From the NCBI RefSeq assembly GCF_018310535.1, contig NZ_CP074102.1:6324001-6388000 (forward strand): 64,000 nucleotides of DNA, written 5' to 3'. This DNA comes from Streptomyces mirabilis. GTDB taxonomy: Bacteria > Actinomycetota > Actinomycetes > Streptomycetales > Streptomycetaceae. The notes under the pieces were generated by a model that had not been told where the DNA came from, made no database searches, and worked only from the letters and a program-made list of their open reading frames with translations. Of this stretch, positions 25,475 to 34,213 are shown in pieces. Within the stretch, counting starts at the first letter, position 1. Each line of letters begins with the position of its first letter. Both the position numbers and the translations under genes were made by a program.

Positions 25475-25697
25475 GGCCTGTCCGGCGGATCATGCCGGAG
25501 ACGCGGGGCTTGGCAGGCCCATCTGCGGCGTTGTCGTCACTCTCCCCCAAGCTCTCGACTTCGCTCGAGCAGGGAGGGACCCCCATCGCTCCGCTCGACT
25601 CCCTCCTCCGCCTTGCAGCTGGACGCACCAAGCCCCCGCTCACCTGTGCTTATGAGGCGCCGTCGCTTCCCTCCGACCTGATCCGCCGGACAGGCCC
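25474..25697. mobile_element. MITE-like element with 19-bp terminal inverted repeats and TA duplication
   Basis: The ends GGGCCTGTCCGGCGGATCA and its perfect complement bound 224 bp of non-coding sequence, flanked on both sides by TA. TIRs of this type are common to Streptomyces transposons, so this looks like a non-autonomous derivative. It contains the palindromic CTCGAGC repeat module at 25541-25589. No transposase fragment was seen. It lies immediately after the RDD gene and supplies the final G of its TAG stop. Confidence 0.8.
25541..25589. repeat. Palindromic CTCGAGC repeat inside the MITE-like element
   Basis: TCTCCCCCAAGCTCTCGACT followed by TCGCTCGAGCAGGGAGGGAC and CCCCATCGC. It matches the copies at 20031, 32653 and 42831. 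Its presence inside a TIR-bounded element raises the question whether the module is mobile itself or has been carried. Confidence 0.8.
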
Positions 25698-25707
25698 TAG
25701 CGACCGG

Positions 25708-25743
25708 ACACCAGGCCGTACGACGACACCAGGCCGTACGACG
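25708..25743. repeat. 18-bp perfect tandem duplication
   Basis: Two adjacent copies of ACACCAGGCCGTACGACG lie just past the MITE-like element, in the gap before the DUF4191 terminator. It is non-coding. Confidence 0.85.
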
Positions 25744-25764
25744 AGTGGTGCGGCGAACGGTACG

Positions 25765-25804
25765 ACGATGGGGGCGCCCGGAGTGATCCGGGCGCCCCCA
25801 TCGT
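25765..25804. terminator. Terminator of the DUF4191 gene
   Basis: A 17-bp perfect stem (ACGATGGGGGCGCCCGG and complement) with a 6-nt loop lies 22 nt past the DUF4191 stop on the minus strand. It also faces the end of the MITE-like element. Confidence 0.85.
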
Positions 25805-25826
25805 GGTAACTCTGCTCAGAGGAGTG

Positions 25827-26528
25827 TCAGCGGGCCTTCGGTCCGCCGCGCGGCATCCGCATGCCCTTGGGCATCGGACCCTTCGGAAGGGGCATGTTGC
25901 TCATCAGGTCGCCCATCGCGCGCAACCGGTCGTTGGTGGCCGTCACCTGCGGGCCGGTCAGGACGCGGGGGAACTTCAGCATCGTGGTGCGGAGCTTCTT
26001 CAGCTCGACCCGACCCTCACCGGTGCCCACGAGCACGTCGTGCACGGGCACATCGGCGACGATCCGCGCCATCTTCTTCTTCTCGGCCGCCAGCAGGCTC
26101 TTCACCCGGTTCGGGTTGCCCTCGGCCACCAGCACGATGCCGGCCTTGCCGACCGCGCGGTGCACCACGTCCTGGCTGCGGTTCATCGCCACCGCCGGAG
26201 TCGTGGTCCAGCCCCGGCCGATGTTGTCCAGCACGGCCGCGGCTGCGCCCGGCTGGCCTTCCATCTGCCCGAACGCGGCTCGCTCGGCCCTGCGCCCGAA
26301 GACGATCGCCGTCGCGAGGAAGGCGAGCAGAAGGCCGAGAATGCCCAGGTAGTACGGGTGGTCGATCAAGAGGCCGATCGCGAGGAAGACACCGAAGGTG
26401 ACGATTCCGACTGCCGCGAGTACAAGACCGATCTTGGAGTCGGCCTTGCGAGTCATCTTGTAGGTCAGAGCGATCTGCTTGAGTCGCCCGGGGTTCGCAG
26501 CGTCCGCTGCAGTTTCCTTCCTCGCCAT
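25827..26528 (-). CDS. DUF4191 membrane protein
   Basis: A 233-residue protein conserved in actinobacteria. Two hydrophobic segments (about residues 34-55 and 60-78) follow a basic N terminus (MARKETAADAANPGRLKQIALTY, in part). The cytoplasmic C-terminal domain includes VHRAVGKAGIVLVAEG and ends in a Pro/Gly/Met-rich basic tail. The ATG at 26528 is the start; the upstream extension is Pro/Arg noise. Neighbouring lipA, lipB and RDD genes are a conserved arrangement in Streptomyces. The molecular function is unknown. Confidence 0.85.
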   Translation of the reverse strand: MARKETAADAANPGRLKQIALTYKMTRKADSKIGLVLAAVGIVTFGVFLAIGLLIDHPYYLGILGLLLAFLATAIVFGRRAERAAFGQMEGQPGAAAAVLDNIGRGWTTTPAVAMNRSQDVVHRAVGKAGIVLVAEGNPNRVKSLLAAEKKKMARIVADVPVHDVLVGTGEGRVELKKLRTTMLKFPRVLTGPQVTATNDRLRAMGDLMSNMPLPKGPMPKGMRMPRGGPKAR

Positions 26529-26617
26529 GCCACGAAGTCTACGTGGCCCGACAAGCGCCGACGACGGCAGTGTCCGGGCGGGCGGCGGCAGTGCCCGCAC
26601 GGGGGGTCCGGCGACGG

Positions 26618-26815
26618 CTACGAACGCGTCGCCACGGACTCCAGCACGCGCTGCGCCTCGACCCGGTCCTTGGCGCGACGGCGGTCCTCCAGCACGGAGG
26701 TCCAGGCGTTGCGGCGGGCGGTGCGCTGACCGCTGCTCATGAGCAGCGACTCGACGGCACGGAGTGCATCGGTGAACGACGGGATGGCTGTGGCGCGTAC
26801 GGGCGCGGCCTGCAT
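26618..26815 (-). CDS. Small conserved helical protein between lipA and DUF4191
   Basis: A 65-residue protein, basic and predicted helical: PSFTDALRAVESLLMS, then RRNAWTSVLEDRRRAKDRVEAQRVLES. The ATG at 26815 has a GAGGGGGGA site 8 nt upstream. Its codon use and its place in a conserved lipA-DUF4191 neighbourhood support a real gene. No function is recognised. Confidence 0.7.
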   Translation of the reverse strand: MQAAPVRATAIPSFTDALRAVESLLMSSGQRTARRNAWTSVLEDRRRAKDRVEAQRVLESVATRS

Positions 26816-26883
26816 GATGGAGGTCCCCCCTCGGGATGGCGGCTCTGGACGGGGCGGTACGTGGCGTAAGACCAGGGTCACTG

Positions 26884-26924
26884 ATTGGTGTTACCAGGGC
26901 GTGACCGACCGGTCAAACACCAAT
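26884..26924. promoter_or_regulatory. Inverted repeat in the promoter region of the 65-residue gene
   Basis: Arms ATTGGTGTT and AACACCAAT are perfect complements, separated by 23 nt that include a TTGACC -35-like hexamer on the minus strand. It lies 70-110 bp upstream of the small gene and looks like a spaced operator. The rest of the 315-bp gap to lipA holds only the lipA terminator. Confidence 0.4.
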
Positions 26925-27051
26925 GAAGCCTTGATGCGGCGGGCCTCCAGCCTGACGCTGTCCTGACGCCTGTTCCCATCTGCGTGGACAGTCGACAGCG
27001 CGGTGAATTGGCCACATTGTGGGGGGAGTTGCTTGTGCGCCGATTCACACG

Positions 27052-27080
27052 CGAGCGGTGGCACTGAGTGCCACCGCTCG
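27052..27080. terminator. lipA terminator
   Basis: A perfect 13-bp stem (CGAGCGGTGGCAC and complement) with loop TGA, followed on the minus strand by a lower-GC stretch. It lies 51 nt beyond the lipA stop. Confidence 0.85.
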
Positions 27081-27130
27081 GGTTGTACGGCGTTTCAAAT
27101 TGTGTCGCCCGCACTGCTCCGTACGGGTGT

Positions 27131-28096
27131 TCAGACCGCCTGCGAGGCGACGTACGCGCCCCGCTTCTCGATGGCCATCTGGTACAGCCGGCCGGCGCGA
27201 TACGAGGAGCGCACCAGCGGGCCCGACATGACACCGGAGAAGCCGATCTGCTCGGCCTCCTCCTTCAGCTCCACGAACTCGTGCGGCTTGACCCAGCGCT
27301 CCACGGGGTGGTGGCGCACGGAGGGACGCAGGTACTGCGTGATGGTCACCAGCTCGCAGCCCGCCTCGTGCAGCTGCGTGAGGGCCTCGCTGACCTCCTC
27401 GCGGGTCTCGCCCATGCCGAGGATGAGGTTCGACTTCGTGACCAGACCGTAGTCGCGCGCTTCGGTGATGACCTTCAGCGAACGCTCGTAGCGGAAGCCC
27501 GGGCGGATGCGCTTGAAGATCCGGGGGACCGTCTCGACGTTGTGCGCGAAGACCTCCGGGCGGGACGAGAAGACCTCGGCGAGCTGGGCGGGCTCGGCGT
27601 TGAAGTCGGGGGCGAGGAGCTCGACCTTGGTGCGGCCGGCCTCGCGCTCCGCCGTCTGCCGGTGGATCTGGCGGACCGTCTCGGCGTACAGCCACGCCCC
27701 GCCGTCCTCCAGGTCGTCGCGGGCGACGCCGGTGATGGTGGCGTAGTTCAGGTCCATCGTGACCACGGACTCGCCCACGCGACGGGGCTCGTCGCGGTCG
27801 AGTGCCTCCGGCTTGCCCGTGTCGATCTGGCAGAAGTCGCAGCGCCGGGTGCACTGGTCGCCGCCGATCAGGAACGTGGCCTCGCGGTCTTCCCAGCACT
27901 CGTAGATGTTGGGGCAGCCCGCCTCCTGGCAGACCGTGTGCAGGCCCTCGCTCTTCACGAGGTTCTGCATCTTCGTGTACTCGGGGCCCATTTTCGCCCG
28001 GGTCTTGATCCACTCGGGCTTGCGCTCGATGGGGGTCTGGGCGTTCCGGACCTCCAGGCGCAGCATTTTGCGTCCGTCGGGTGCGACTGCGGACAC
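27131..28096 (-). CDS. lipA: Lipoyl synthase
   Basis: A 321-residue radical SAM enzyme that inserts two sulfurs into protein-bound octanoate to form the lipoyl group. The auxiliary cluster motif has Cys56, Cys61 and Cys67 ([13 protein letters not shown]). The radical SAM cluster CxxxCxxC is Cys82, Cys86, Cys89 (CTRRCDFC). The C-terminal SSYRAG Ser that ligates the auxiliary cluster is present. The GTG at 28096 has AGGGAG five nt upstream. It acts on the product of LipB and supplies the E2 encoded at 43235. It follows lipB in the same direction. Confidence 0.97.
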   Translation of the reverse strand: MSAVAPDGRKMLRLEVRNAQTPIERKPEWIKTRAKMGPEYTKMQNLVKSEGLHTVCQEAGCPNIYECWEDREATFLIGGDQCTRRCDFCQIDTGKPEALDRDEPRRVGESVVTMDLNYATITGVARDDLEDGGAWLYAETVRQIHRQTAEREAGRTKVELLAPDFNAEPAQLAEVFSSRPEVFAHNVETVPRIFKRIRPGFRYERSLKVITEARDYGLVTKSNLILGMGETREEVSEALTQLHEAGCELVTITQYLRPSVRHHPVERWVKPHEFVELKEEAEQIGFSGVMSGPLVRSSYRAGRLYQMAIEKRGAYVASQAV

Positions 28097-28199
28097 ATCG
28101 GCTCCCTGTAGCTTCGATTCTTCGGCGTACACCAGGGTACGCCCGTACGGTTCTCGGCCCCCGCGGTGGGCAACCTTGCGGACCGGGGGTGCATTCCCG

Positions 28200-28345
28200 G
28201 GCTTTCCTCGCCCCCGCCGCCCCTACCCGCCCCACCCCTGAGGACTGCCGCCTCCAGCCCCCGGCTTCGGCCTGAGGCCTCGTCCTCGAACACCGGACGA
28301 GTCGAGGCTTTTGGGGGCGCGGGGAACTGCGCGGTCGGCCCCCCC
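28200..28345. repeat. Modular GC-rich intergenic repeat, copy 3
   Basis: It occupies most of the gap between lipB and lipA. Modules are GGCTTTCCTCGCCCCCGCCGCCCC, a degenerate GGCCTCGTCCTCGAACACCGGACGAG, and GGGCGCGGGGAACTGCGCGG, in the same order as the copy at 16701 but without a clean GGGGCTCCGCCCC palindrome. Confidence 0.75.
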
Positions 28346-28366
28346 GCCACCCGCACCCGAAATCAG

Positions 28367-29164
28367 TCAGGCCGAGGCCCGTTCGACCTCGCGGGGGCGC
28401 AGGTCCGCGTTCTCCAGGACGTCGCGGAGGTGCTTCTCGGCGACCGGCAGGACCTCGGCGATGGTGACGTCGCGCCCCAGCTCGTACGCCAGGGACGTCA
28501 CCCCCGCGTCCCGGATCCCACACGGGATGATCTTGTCGAAGGAGGATGTGTCCGGATTCACATTCAGGGCGAAGCCGTGCATGGTGACGCCCTTGGCGAC
28601 CCGGATCCCCATGGCGCAGATCTTCCGGTCCTCGCGCCGCTGCCCGGCGTTGGAGGGCGCGTACTCGGGCCCGTTCAGACGGGGGTCGAACTCCTCGTCC
28701 GTCAGCCGCGGGTCGAAGTCGAGGGAGAGCCCGCCGAGGGAGGGGCGCGAGGCGACGGGGTCGCCCAGGACCCAGACGCCCGCCCGGCCCTCCACCCGGC
28801 TGGTCTCGACGCCGAACTCGGCGCAGACCCGGATCATGACCTCTTCCAGCCGCCGCAGGTGCGCCACCACGTCCACCGGGCGCGGCAGCTTCTGGATCGG
28901 GTAGCCCACGAGCTGCCCGGGCCCGTGCCAGGTGATCTTGCCGCCGCGGTCAACGTCGACCACGGGGGTGCCGTCGAGGGGCCGTTCGCTGTCCGCCGTA
29001 CGCCGGCCCGCCGTGTAGACCGGCGGGTGCTCCAGGAGCAGACAGGTGTCGGGGACCTCGTCCAGGAAACGGGCGGCATGCACGCGGCGCTGCTCGTCCC
29101 AGGCCTCTTGGTACTCCACGGCCTCGGCACCGAATCCCATGCGGACGAACCGCAACTCACTCAC
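28367..29164 (-). CDS. lipB: Octanoyl-[acyl-carrier protein]-protein octanoyltransferase
   Basis: A 265-residue octanoyltransferase that moves octanoate from acyl carrier protein onto lipoyl domains. Catalytic features are Lys191 ([15 protein letters not shown]) and Cys215 (KIIPCGIRD), plus [14 protein letters not shown] at 77-90. Residues about 133-180 are an insertion relative to the E. coli enzyme (Pro/Asp-rich, ending [11 protein letters not shown]) that is shared by actinobacterial relatives as I recall them. The GTG at 29164 has AGGGAGG 8 nt upstream. It is probably cotranscribed with lipA despite a 270-bp gap with repeats. Confidence 0.96.
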   Translation of the reverse strand: MSELRFVRMGFGAEAVEYQEAWDEQRRVHAARFLDEVPDTCLLLEHPPVYTAGRRTADSERPLDGTPVVDVDRGGKITWHGPGQLVGYPIQKLPRPVDVVAHLRRLEEVMIRVCAEFGVETSRVEGRAGVWVLGDPVASRPSLGGLSLDFDPRLTDEEFDPRLNGPEYAPSNAGQRREDRKICAMGIRVAKGVTMHGFALNVNPDTSSFDKIIPCGIRDAGVTSLAYELGRDVTIAEVLPVAEKHLRDVLENADLRPREVERASA

Positions 29165-29466
29165 GGCAAGCGCCTCCCTAGAAGCCTCAGAACCTTCAGA
29201 ACCTGTGGTGTGGCAACCGGCGGGCCCGTTGTCCGGCAGGCGAAAGAACCTTTCGTCAGGTACGTAACGCGCCCACGCCACTGTACGTCCGGGCCGCGCG
29301 CGTCAGCCCAGCGGTCAATCCTCACACGATCGGATGAATGTATGCCGAAGAGTGCGATCACGTGTTTACTCTCCGCTACATTCGCGCCGTCCACGAGGCC
29401 ATAAGGGCTGCTCACAGGCAATCCGGGCACCCAGTGATGTCCGGAAGGCAGGAGACCGCACCGCAG

Positions 29467-30906
29467 ATGACGGAACGACCCGCGCAGCGCACGCCCAATC
29501 GCCAGCTCGCCGCGCTCATCGCAGAAGCGGGGTTCTCCAACGCAGGTCTCGCCCGTCGCGTGGACCAGCTCGGCCTCGAACACGGACTTGACCTGAGATA
29601 TGACAAGACATCGGTGACGCGGTGGCTGCGCGGGCAGCAGCCCCGCGGCACCACACCCGCCCTCATCGCCGAGGTGTTCACGCGGCGCCTCGGCCGGCGC
29701 CTCACCGCGCAGGACCTCGGGCTCGACGCCTGCGCACCCGTCTACGCGGGCCTCGAGTTCGCCGCGACCCCAGAGGAGGCCGTAGACATCGTCAGCGGGC
29801 TGTGGCGCAAGGACTCCGGCAGCCACGCCGAGCTACGCAAGATCGCCTTCACCCCGGCGGGGCTCGTCGTCCCCAGCCGCGACTGGCTGATCGGACGGGC
29901 CGACGACCGGGTGAGCCGCGGCGACCAGGCCGCCGCGCGCATCCCCGCCCAGGGGCGCCCCGGGGTCCCCCGCCAGCGCAGCCAGACCGAACGCGGCCCC
30001 GGCCAGAAGGTCACCGGCGGGGACATCGCCGCCCTGCGCTCGGTGGGCGAACTGTTCCGCGCCCTCGACCACGCCTACGGCGGCGGCCACGCCCGCCAGG
30101 CCCTGGTCCGCTACCTGGAGCACGAGGCCGAGCCCATGCTGCGCGGCGTGTACGGCGAGCAGACCGGGCGGCGCCTGTTCGCGGCCGCCGCCGACCTCAC
30201 CCGCCTCGCCGGCTGGACCTCGTACGACATCGCGGCGCACGGGCTCGCGCAGCGCTACTTCGTGCAGGCGCTGCGGCTGTCGCAGGCGGCCGGCGACCGG
30301 GCGTACGGCTCGTACGTCCTGGTCACCATGAGCCGGCAGGCGGTCTACCTCGGCCACGGGCGCGAGGCCGTGCAGCTCGCCCGGGTCGCGCAGCAGGGCG
30401 TCGGCTCGTCCGTGCCGCCCGTCGTCCAGGCGCTGCTGCACTCCGTGGAGGCGCGCGGGCACGGCGTACTCGGGGAGGTGCGGGCCTGCACGGCGTCGCT
30501 GGTGCGCGCCGAGCGGGCCCTCGAATCCGCCCGGCCGGGGGACGAGGCCCCGCACTGGGCGCGGTTCTTCGACGAGGCGCAGCTTGCCGACGAGTTCGGT
30601 CACTGCCACCGGGATCTGCAGCAGTACCGGGCCGCGGCGCAGCACGCCGAGCGCTCGCTGCAGTTGCGGGCGCCCGGCTTCGCGCGCAGCCGGCTGTTCT
30701 GCCGGGTGGTGCTCGCCTCGGCACGGCTCGGGCTCGGGGAGCTCGACCAGGCCTGCCTGTTGGGCGCCGAGGCCGCGGGGCAGGCGGCGGAGATGCGGTC
30801 GGTCCGGGCCGTCGAGTACGTACGGGACTTCGAGCGGCGGCTCGAACCGTACCGGGACGCGGCACCCGTACGGGGCTACCGGGACCGGGTGGCGGCCCTG
30901 GGCTGA
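29467..30906 (+). CDS. HTH and TPR-like regulatory protein (NsdA-type)
   Basis: A 479-residue protein. The N-terminal 60 residues look DNA-binding (LAALIAEAGFSNAGLARRV, then TSVTRWLRGQQP), a layout found in a Streptomyces family of TPR regulators that includes NsdA, a negative regulator of sporulation and antibiotic synthesis. The C-terminal 250 residues are helical repeats (QALVRYLEHEAEPML through ARLGLGELDQACLLGAEA). The ATG at 29467 has AGGAG upstream; an ATG at 29437 and one at 29338 would extend it, without clear ribosome sites. It is divergent from lipB. The resemblance to NsdA is from memory and should be treated as tentative. Confidence 0.75.
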   Translation: MTERPAQRTPNRQLAALIAEAGFSNAGLARRVDQLGLEHGLDLRYDKTSVTRWLRGQQPRGTTPALIAEVFTRRLGRRLTAQDLGLDACAPVYAGLEFAATPEEAVDIVSGLWRKDSGSHAELRKIAFTPAGLVVPSRDWLIGRADDRVSRGDQAAARIPAQGRPGVPRQRSQTERGPGQKVTGGDIAALRSVGELFRALDHAYGGGHARQALVRYLEHEAEPMLRGVYGEQTGRRLFAAAADLTRLAGWTSYDIAAHGLAQRYFVQALRLSQAAGDRAYGSYVLVTMSRQAVYLGHGREAVQLARVAQQGVGSSVPPVVQALLHSVEARGHGVLGEVRACTASLVRAERALESARPGDEAPHWARFFDEAQLADEFGHCHRDLQQYRAAAQHAERSLQLRAPGFARSRLFCRVVLASARLGLGELDQACLLGAEAAGQAAEMRSVRAVEYVRDFERRLEPYRDAAPVRGYRDRVAALG

Positions 30907-30907
30907 C

Positions 30908-32260
30908 TCAGGCCGCCGTCTCCAGATGCTCCTCCGTCGCGGCCGGACGGGTGCCCAGGTCCAGCATGAGGGCGTGGGCGGCCCGGCGGCCCGAATGCAG
31001 GGCGCCCTGGACCGTGCTGGTGTCCCGGTGGTCCCCGCAGACGTACAGGCCCGCCAGGAGGCGTACCGGGCGGCGCAGGTCGTGCGGCGGGGGCATCGCG
31101 GGGACCGCGTCACGGGTGTGGTGGACCGCGAGGAGTTCCCAGCGGGTCGTCGACGTGCCGTAGAGGCGGGCCAGTTGGGCGCGGACCGCGGTGTCCAGAT
31201 GGGTGGCGGCCGGGGGCGTGCCCAGCACCATCGAGGAGACGAGCGCCCGTCCGGCGGGCGCGCGGGAGGGGTCGACCTGGCTGATGACCGCCGTCTGCGC
31301 CACCGGGCCGCTCCGGTCGGCGTCCAGCAGCAGGGCGGGGTCGGTCAACGGGGGCTCGTCCGTGGTGTGGTGCAGGACCGTCACCGGATGGAAGGCCGGG
31401 ACGCGCAGACCGGGCAGCAGCCGGGCCGCGGCGCGGGCTCCGGTCGCCAGCAGGATGGCCCGGCAGGTGAGTTCGCCGTGGTCCTTCGTCGTCACGGTGG
31501 TCGTGGAGACCGCGGTGACCTCGACGCCGGTGTGGACGGTGCCCGGGGGCAGGGAGGCGGCGAGGAGCTCGGGCAGGGTGTCCGCGCCGCCCTCCGGCAG
31601 GCACAGCCGGCCCGTCGCGAACGAATGCAGAGCCAGGTCGGCGGCGCGGCTGGAGGTGGTGAGGGCCGGGTCGCACAGGAGTGCGGCGAGCAGGGGGCGC
31701 AGAAAGCCGTCGACCGTACGGGGCGGCAGACCACGGGTGATCAGCGCCTGTGCGGTGGGGAGGTCGGGGCGGGTGAGGAGGCGTTCGGGTGGTGTGACGG
31801 CGAGGCGGGCGAGGGCGGTGGCCAGGCGGGTCTGATCGAGGTGACCGCCGAGGGGTCCGGGGCGCGAGGCCTGGCTCCGGTGGAGACGGGGGGCGCTTGC
31901 GAGGGCGCGCGCGGCGGTGAGTGCGCCCCTTGCGCTCCGGGGGGTGGTGGGGGCGGCGGCGCGGTGGTGGCGGCCGTCGCTGTGCAACAGCACGCCCGGC
32001 GAGAACGGGCGCAGGACCAGGGCGTTCAGGCCCGGGGTGCGGTGCAGTTCGGGGTACGAGGTGGACAGGAGCCGGCCGATGCGGTCGAGCCGGAAGCCGT
32101 CCACCTTCTCCGTCGTCATGCGGCCGCCCACGGTGGGGGCGGCCTCCAGAACCTTCGTCGTGAGGCCCGCCCTGGTCAGGTGCTGGGCGGCCGCGAGTCC
32201 CGCGGCTCCGGCCCCGACGATGACGACGTCCACGTCCGCCTTGCTTACGGGCTCTAGCAC
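30908..32260 (-). CDS. FAD-dependent amine oxidase/phytoene desaturase-type oxidoreductase
   Basis: A 450-residue flavoprotein. The dinucleotide-binding motif is VVIVGAGAAGLAAAQHL near residues 12-28, followed by a conserved GGRM, with a C-terminal FAD-contact segment GLYVCGDHRDTSTVQGALHSGRRAA. This is the amine oxidase superfamily, which includes phytoene desaturases and protoporphyrinogen oxidases. The GTG start has GGAGGGG about 3 nt upstream. Its substrate cannot be inferred; it ends 2 nt from the convergent regulator gene and no carotenoid genes are present. Confidence 0.85.
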   Translation of the reverse strand: MLEPVSKADVDVVIVGAGAAGLAAAQHLTRAGLTTKVLEAAPTVGGRMTTEKVDGFRLDRIGRLLSTSYPELHRTPGLNALVLRPFSPGVLLHSDGRHHRAAAPTTPRSARGALTAARALASAPRLHRSQASRPGPLGGHLDQTRLATALARLAVTPPERLLTRPDLPTAQALITRGLPPRTVDGFLRPLLAALLCDPALTTSSRAADLALHSFATGRLCLPEGGADTLPELLAASLPPGTVHTGVEVTAVSTTTVTTKDHGELTCRAILLATGARAAARLLPGLRVPAFHPVTVLHHTTDEPPLTDPALLLDADRSGPVAQTAVISQVDPSRAPAGRALVSSMVLGTPPAATHLDTAVRAQLARLYGTSTTRWELLAVHHTRDAVPAMPPPHDLRRPVRLLAGLYVCGDHRDTSTVQGALHSGRRAAHALMLDLGTRPAATEEHLETAA

Positions 32261-32415
32261 GTACCCCTCCTCGAGGTTGCGCGGCCGGTGGGAACGTCAT
32301 GCCCCCAACGGGCCCTGGGGATACCCGAGTTCGGGTCGAGGGTAGGTGCGTTCGGGGCCGTCGACAGTCGCGCGTCGGGCGTGCACGGTCGCATGGGGGT
32401 GCACGGATGCCTTGT

Positions 32416-32722
32416 CTGCGGGCCCGGTGGGGGCTGGTCGCGCAGTTCCCCGCGCCCCTGAGGTGGGGGCTTCGCCCCGTGTGCTCCGGCCGCCCAGATT
32501 GGTTTGGCTGCGGGCCGGTGGGGGCTGGTCGCGCAGTTCCCCGCGCCCCTGACGGGGCGCTCTTGTCGGCGCCGGTTCACATTTTCAGCCCGTCCGGCGT
32601 TTGAGGACGAGGCCGATCGGGGGTTTGGGGGCGGAGCCCCCGAGTGGGGATGGTGGGGGTCCCCCCTGCTCGAGCGAAGCCGAGAGCTCGGGGGAGGGTA
32701 GGGGCGGCGGGGGCGAGGGACG
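32416..32722. repeat. Modular GC-rich intergenic repeat, copy 4 (most complete)
   Basis: The 466-bp gap is almost wholly repeat. In order it has CGCGCAGTTCCCCGCGCCCCTGA twice (about 32436 and 32528), CCCGTCCGGCGTTTGAGGACG (about 32589), GATCGGGGGTTTGGGGGCGG then AGCCCCCG (about 32612), the palindromic CTGCTCGAGCGAAGCCGAGAG module (32653-32698), and TAGGGGCGGCGGGGGCGAGG. It lies just past the epimerase 3' end. It shows every module in one place, so it is the reference copy for the family. Confidence 0.85.
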
Positions 32723-32726
32723 TTTG

Positions 32727-33653
32727 TCAGTGCAGCGCCGCTCGCAACGCCCCCTCGATCGACGGGAAGGCGAAGGTGAAGCCGGAGGACAGCAGACGGG
32801 TGGGGTGGACGCGTTGGCTGCCGAGGATGTCGCCGGACATGTCGCCGAGGGCGAGCCGGAGGAGGGGGGCCGGGGTGGGGAAGACGGTGGGCCGGTGCAG
32901 GACGCGCCCCATCGCCTCGGTGATCTCCCGGTTGGTGAGGGGCGTCGGCGCGGTGAGGTTCACCGGCCCGGACAGCGACGACGTGTCGATGAGATGCCGG
33001 ATCGCGGCCACCTCGTCATGGAGGGAGATGTAGCTCCAGTACTGGCGGCCGTCCCCCATCCGCCCACCGAGCCCCGCCTTGAAGAGCGGAAACAGCTTCC
33101 CCCACGCCCCGCCCTCACGGGCCACCACCAGCCCCGTACGGGCGAAGACGGTACGGACACCCGCCTCCCGCGCCGGTGCCGCCGCCCCCTCCCACGCCAC
33201 GCACACGGAGGGAAGGAAACCCGCCCCGGGCGGCGCCGACTCGTCCACCACCCGGTCGCCCGTCTCGCCGTAGAACCCGATCGCACTCCCGTTGACGAAC
33301 ACCCCCGGCCGTTCGTCGAGGGAGGCCACCGCCGCGGCCAGCGTCGCCGTCCCCCGCACCCGGCTGTCCAGGATCTTCCGCTTGTACGCCGCCGTCCACC
33401 GCCGCGAAGCGACCCCCGCCCCCGCGAGGTTGACCACCGCCGCGCACCCGGCGAGCCCCGCGGCGTCCATCCGCTGCCCGTCCGGGTCCCACCGCAGCTC
33501 GTCCGTCCCGCGGGGCGCACGCCGTACGAGGCGGACCACCTCGTGTCCGTCCGCGGTCAGGGAGCGCGCCAGCGCCGAACCGATCAGGCCGGACGCACCG
33601 GCGATCGCGATACGGGACCTACGGGAATCCGGAGCGAGCGGTGAGTCGTTCAT
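32727..33653 (-). CDS. TIGR01777 epimerase (SDR39U-type)
   Basis: A 308-residue extended SDR. The Rossmann motif GASGLIGSALARSL is at about residues 19-32; AAVVNLAGAGV, NGSAIGFYGE and a C-terminal DUF1731 region (EITEAMGRVLHRPTVFPTPAPLLRLALGD, quoted in part) are typical of the TIGR01777 group (YfcH/SulA-like), which binds NADP. Physiological substrates are unknown. The stop lies right against the repeat cluster; the start is divergent from the acetyltransferase. Confidence 0.88.
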   Translation of the reverse strand: MNDSPLAPDSRRSRIAIAGASGLIGSALARSLTADGHEVVRLVRRAPRGTDELRWDPDGQRMDAAGLAGCAAVVNLAGAGVASRRWTAAYKRKILDSRVRGTATLAAAVASLDERPGVFVNGSAIGFYGETGDRVVDESAPPGAGFLPSVCVAWEGAAAPAREAGVRTVFARTGLVVAREGGAWGKLFPLFKAGLGGRMGDGRQYWSYISLHDEVAAIRHLIDTSSLSGPVNLTAPTPLTNREITEAMGRVLHRPTVFPTPAPLLRLALGDMSGDILGSQRVHPTRLLSSGFTFAFPSIEGALRAALH

Positions 33654-33724
33654 GCGTCCATCCTGCCGCGTGCCCCGGGGAAAAACGGGCCGGGACTCCG
33701 CGGGGTCGCCGTAAAGTGACCTTC

Positions 33725-34213
33725 ATGCCGGCACCGCACATACGCATCGCCACCCTCGACGACGAGGACGCGCTCGGTCGTCTCGACCGCGCCACCTGGT
33801 CCACCCTGCACGCTGTCATGCCGCGCCCCCAGCCGCCGTACGAACCCTTCTACAACGAGCGGTTCGGCCCCCGGGACCATCACGTGGCCGAACTCGACGG
33901 CGTCCTCGTCGGCTACATCAAGCTGGGCTGTCCCACGCCCCTCGCCTGCAACTCCCACGTCCGGCAGATCCAGGGACTCGCCGTCGCCGAGGAGGCGCGC
34001 GGCACGGGCGTCGGACGGGCGCTGCTGCGGGCCGTGCAGGACGAGGCGCGACGGCAGGGCGCCCGGCGGATCACGCTGCGCGTCCTCGGGCACAACGCCC
34101 CGGCACGGAAGCTGTACGAGTCCGAGGGCTTCGAGGTGGAGGGCGTCCTGCCCGAGGAGTTCCTGCTCGACGGCGAGTACGTCGACGACGTGTTCATGGG
34201 CCGCTTTCTCTGA
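33725..34213 (+). CDS. GNAT-family N-acetyltransferase
   Basis: A 162-residue acetyltransferase using acetyl-CoA. Motif A is IQGLAVAEEARGTGVGRALLRAV (shown in part: RGTGVGRALL), followed by RRITLRVLGHNAPARKLYESEGF. The ATG at 33725 gives the standard length; the longer ORF has an unlikely basic N terminus. The stop directly abuts the stop of the convergent protease gene with no gap. The substrate is unknown. Confidence 0.9.
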   Translation: MPAPHIRIATLDDEDALGRLDRATWSTLHAVMPRPQPPYEPFYNERFGPRDHHVAELDGVLVGYIKLGCPTPLACNSHVRQIQGLAVAEEARGTGVGRALLRAVQDEARRQGARRITLRVLGHNAPARKLYESEGFEVEGVLPEEFLLDGEYVDDVFMGRFL

